A stretch of DNA of 14,556 nucleotides from Syntrophomonadaceae bacterium (GTDB taxonomy: Bacteria; Bacillota; Dethiobacteria; DTU022). Under the pieces are notes generated by a model that searched no databases, was not told the origin of the DNA, and saw only the letters and a program-made list of their open reading frames with translations. This document shows, piece after piece, positions 14,517 to 14,556 of this stretch (its first letter is position 1; each line of letters starts with the position of its first letter). The position numbers and the translations under genes were made by a program. The stretch covers positions 1 through 14,556 of the forward strand of contig PWFM01000092.1 in the NCBI GenBank assembly GCA_003553895.1, in the 5' to 3' direction.

Positions 14517-14556
14517 TGTTGCTTTTTTAACAAGTTGATGATAGCATACTATTGAA

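Noticed and set aside
1..14556. Mobile element, defence system, CRISPR array or biosynthetic gene cluster
   Set aside because: No transposase, integrase, terminal repeats flanking genes, repeat-spacer pattern or large modular enzyme was found; all genes belong to metabolic, transport, regulatory or peptidase families with similar codon character.

Overview
The window looks like chromosomal DNA of a low-to-mid GC Gram-positive anaerobe, most likely a clostridial or Peptococcaceae-type Bacillota. The evidence is indirect: strong AGGAGG-type ribosome binding sites on most genes, sigma-A-like promoters (one is TTGACT-N17-TATACT), TTG start use, a YfcC-family carrier and a mid-range base composition. 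No rRNA, tRNA, CRISPR array, insertion sequence, integrase or phage gene was seen.

Region 1 (1-3195, plus strand) is the 3' part of a tryptophan operon in the order trpC (5' truncated by the window edge), trpF, trpB, trpA. The genes are tightly coupled: an 18-base gap, then a 14-base overlap, then an ATGA overlap. All key catalytic residues checked are present. A convergent intergenic stretch with a GC-rich inverted repeat separates it from region 2.

Region 2 (3452-8891, minus strand) is, in transcription order: an IclR-family regulator, a D-aminoacylase-like amidohydrolase, a YfcC/DcuC-superfamily carrier and an M20 (ArgE/DapE-type) metallohydrolase. I read it as an uptake-and-deacylation module for N-acylated amino acids or related amides, with one zinc hydrolase of a family typically acting on N-acyl-D-amino acids and one of a family typically acting on N-acyl-L substrates. 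The promoter of the amidohydrolase carries a symmetric double operator: two GTTC-N7-GAAC repeats 20 bp apart, starting at the predicted transcription start. The carrier has its own candidate promoter whose -10 box lies in a second, different inverted repeat. A perfect 12-bp hairpin sits between the carrier and the M20 gene.

Region 3 (9099-14383, plus strand) holds a YgjP-like zinc metallopeptidase with a near-consensus promoter, then an acetoacetyl-CoA synthetase-like enzyme, a CoA-acylating methylmalonate/malonate-semialdehyde dehydrogenase and a nitrilase-superfamily amidase (omega-amidase/Nit2-like). The last three could send amide, beta-amino-acid or beta-keto-acid carbon to acyl-CoA. No aminotransferase or thiolase is in the window, so the pathway is incomplete here. 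The window ends in a 91-base rod-like inverted repeat followed by a T-run: a terminator or a small structured RNA.

Most promising for follow-up are the double operator with its IclR regulon, and the combined deacylase-carrier plus acyl-CoA island, whose real substrate cannot be read from sequence alone.
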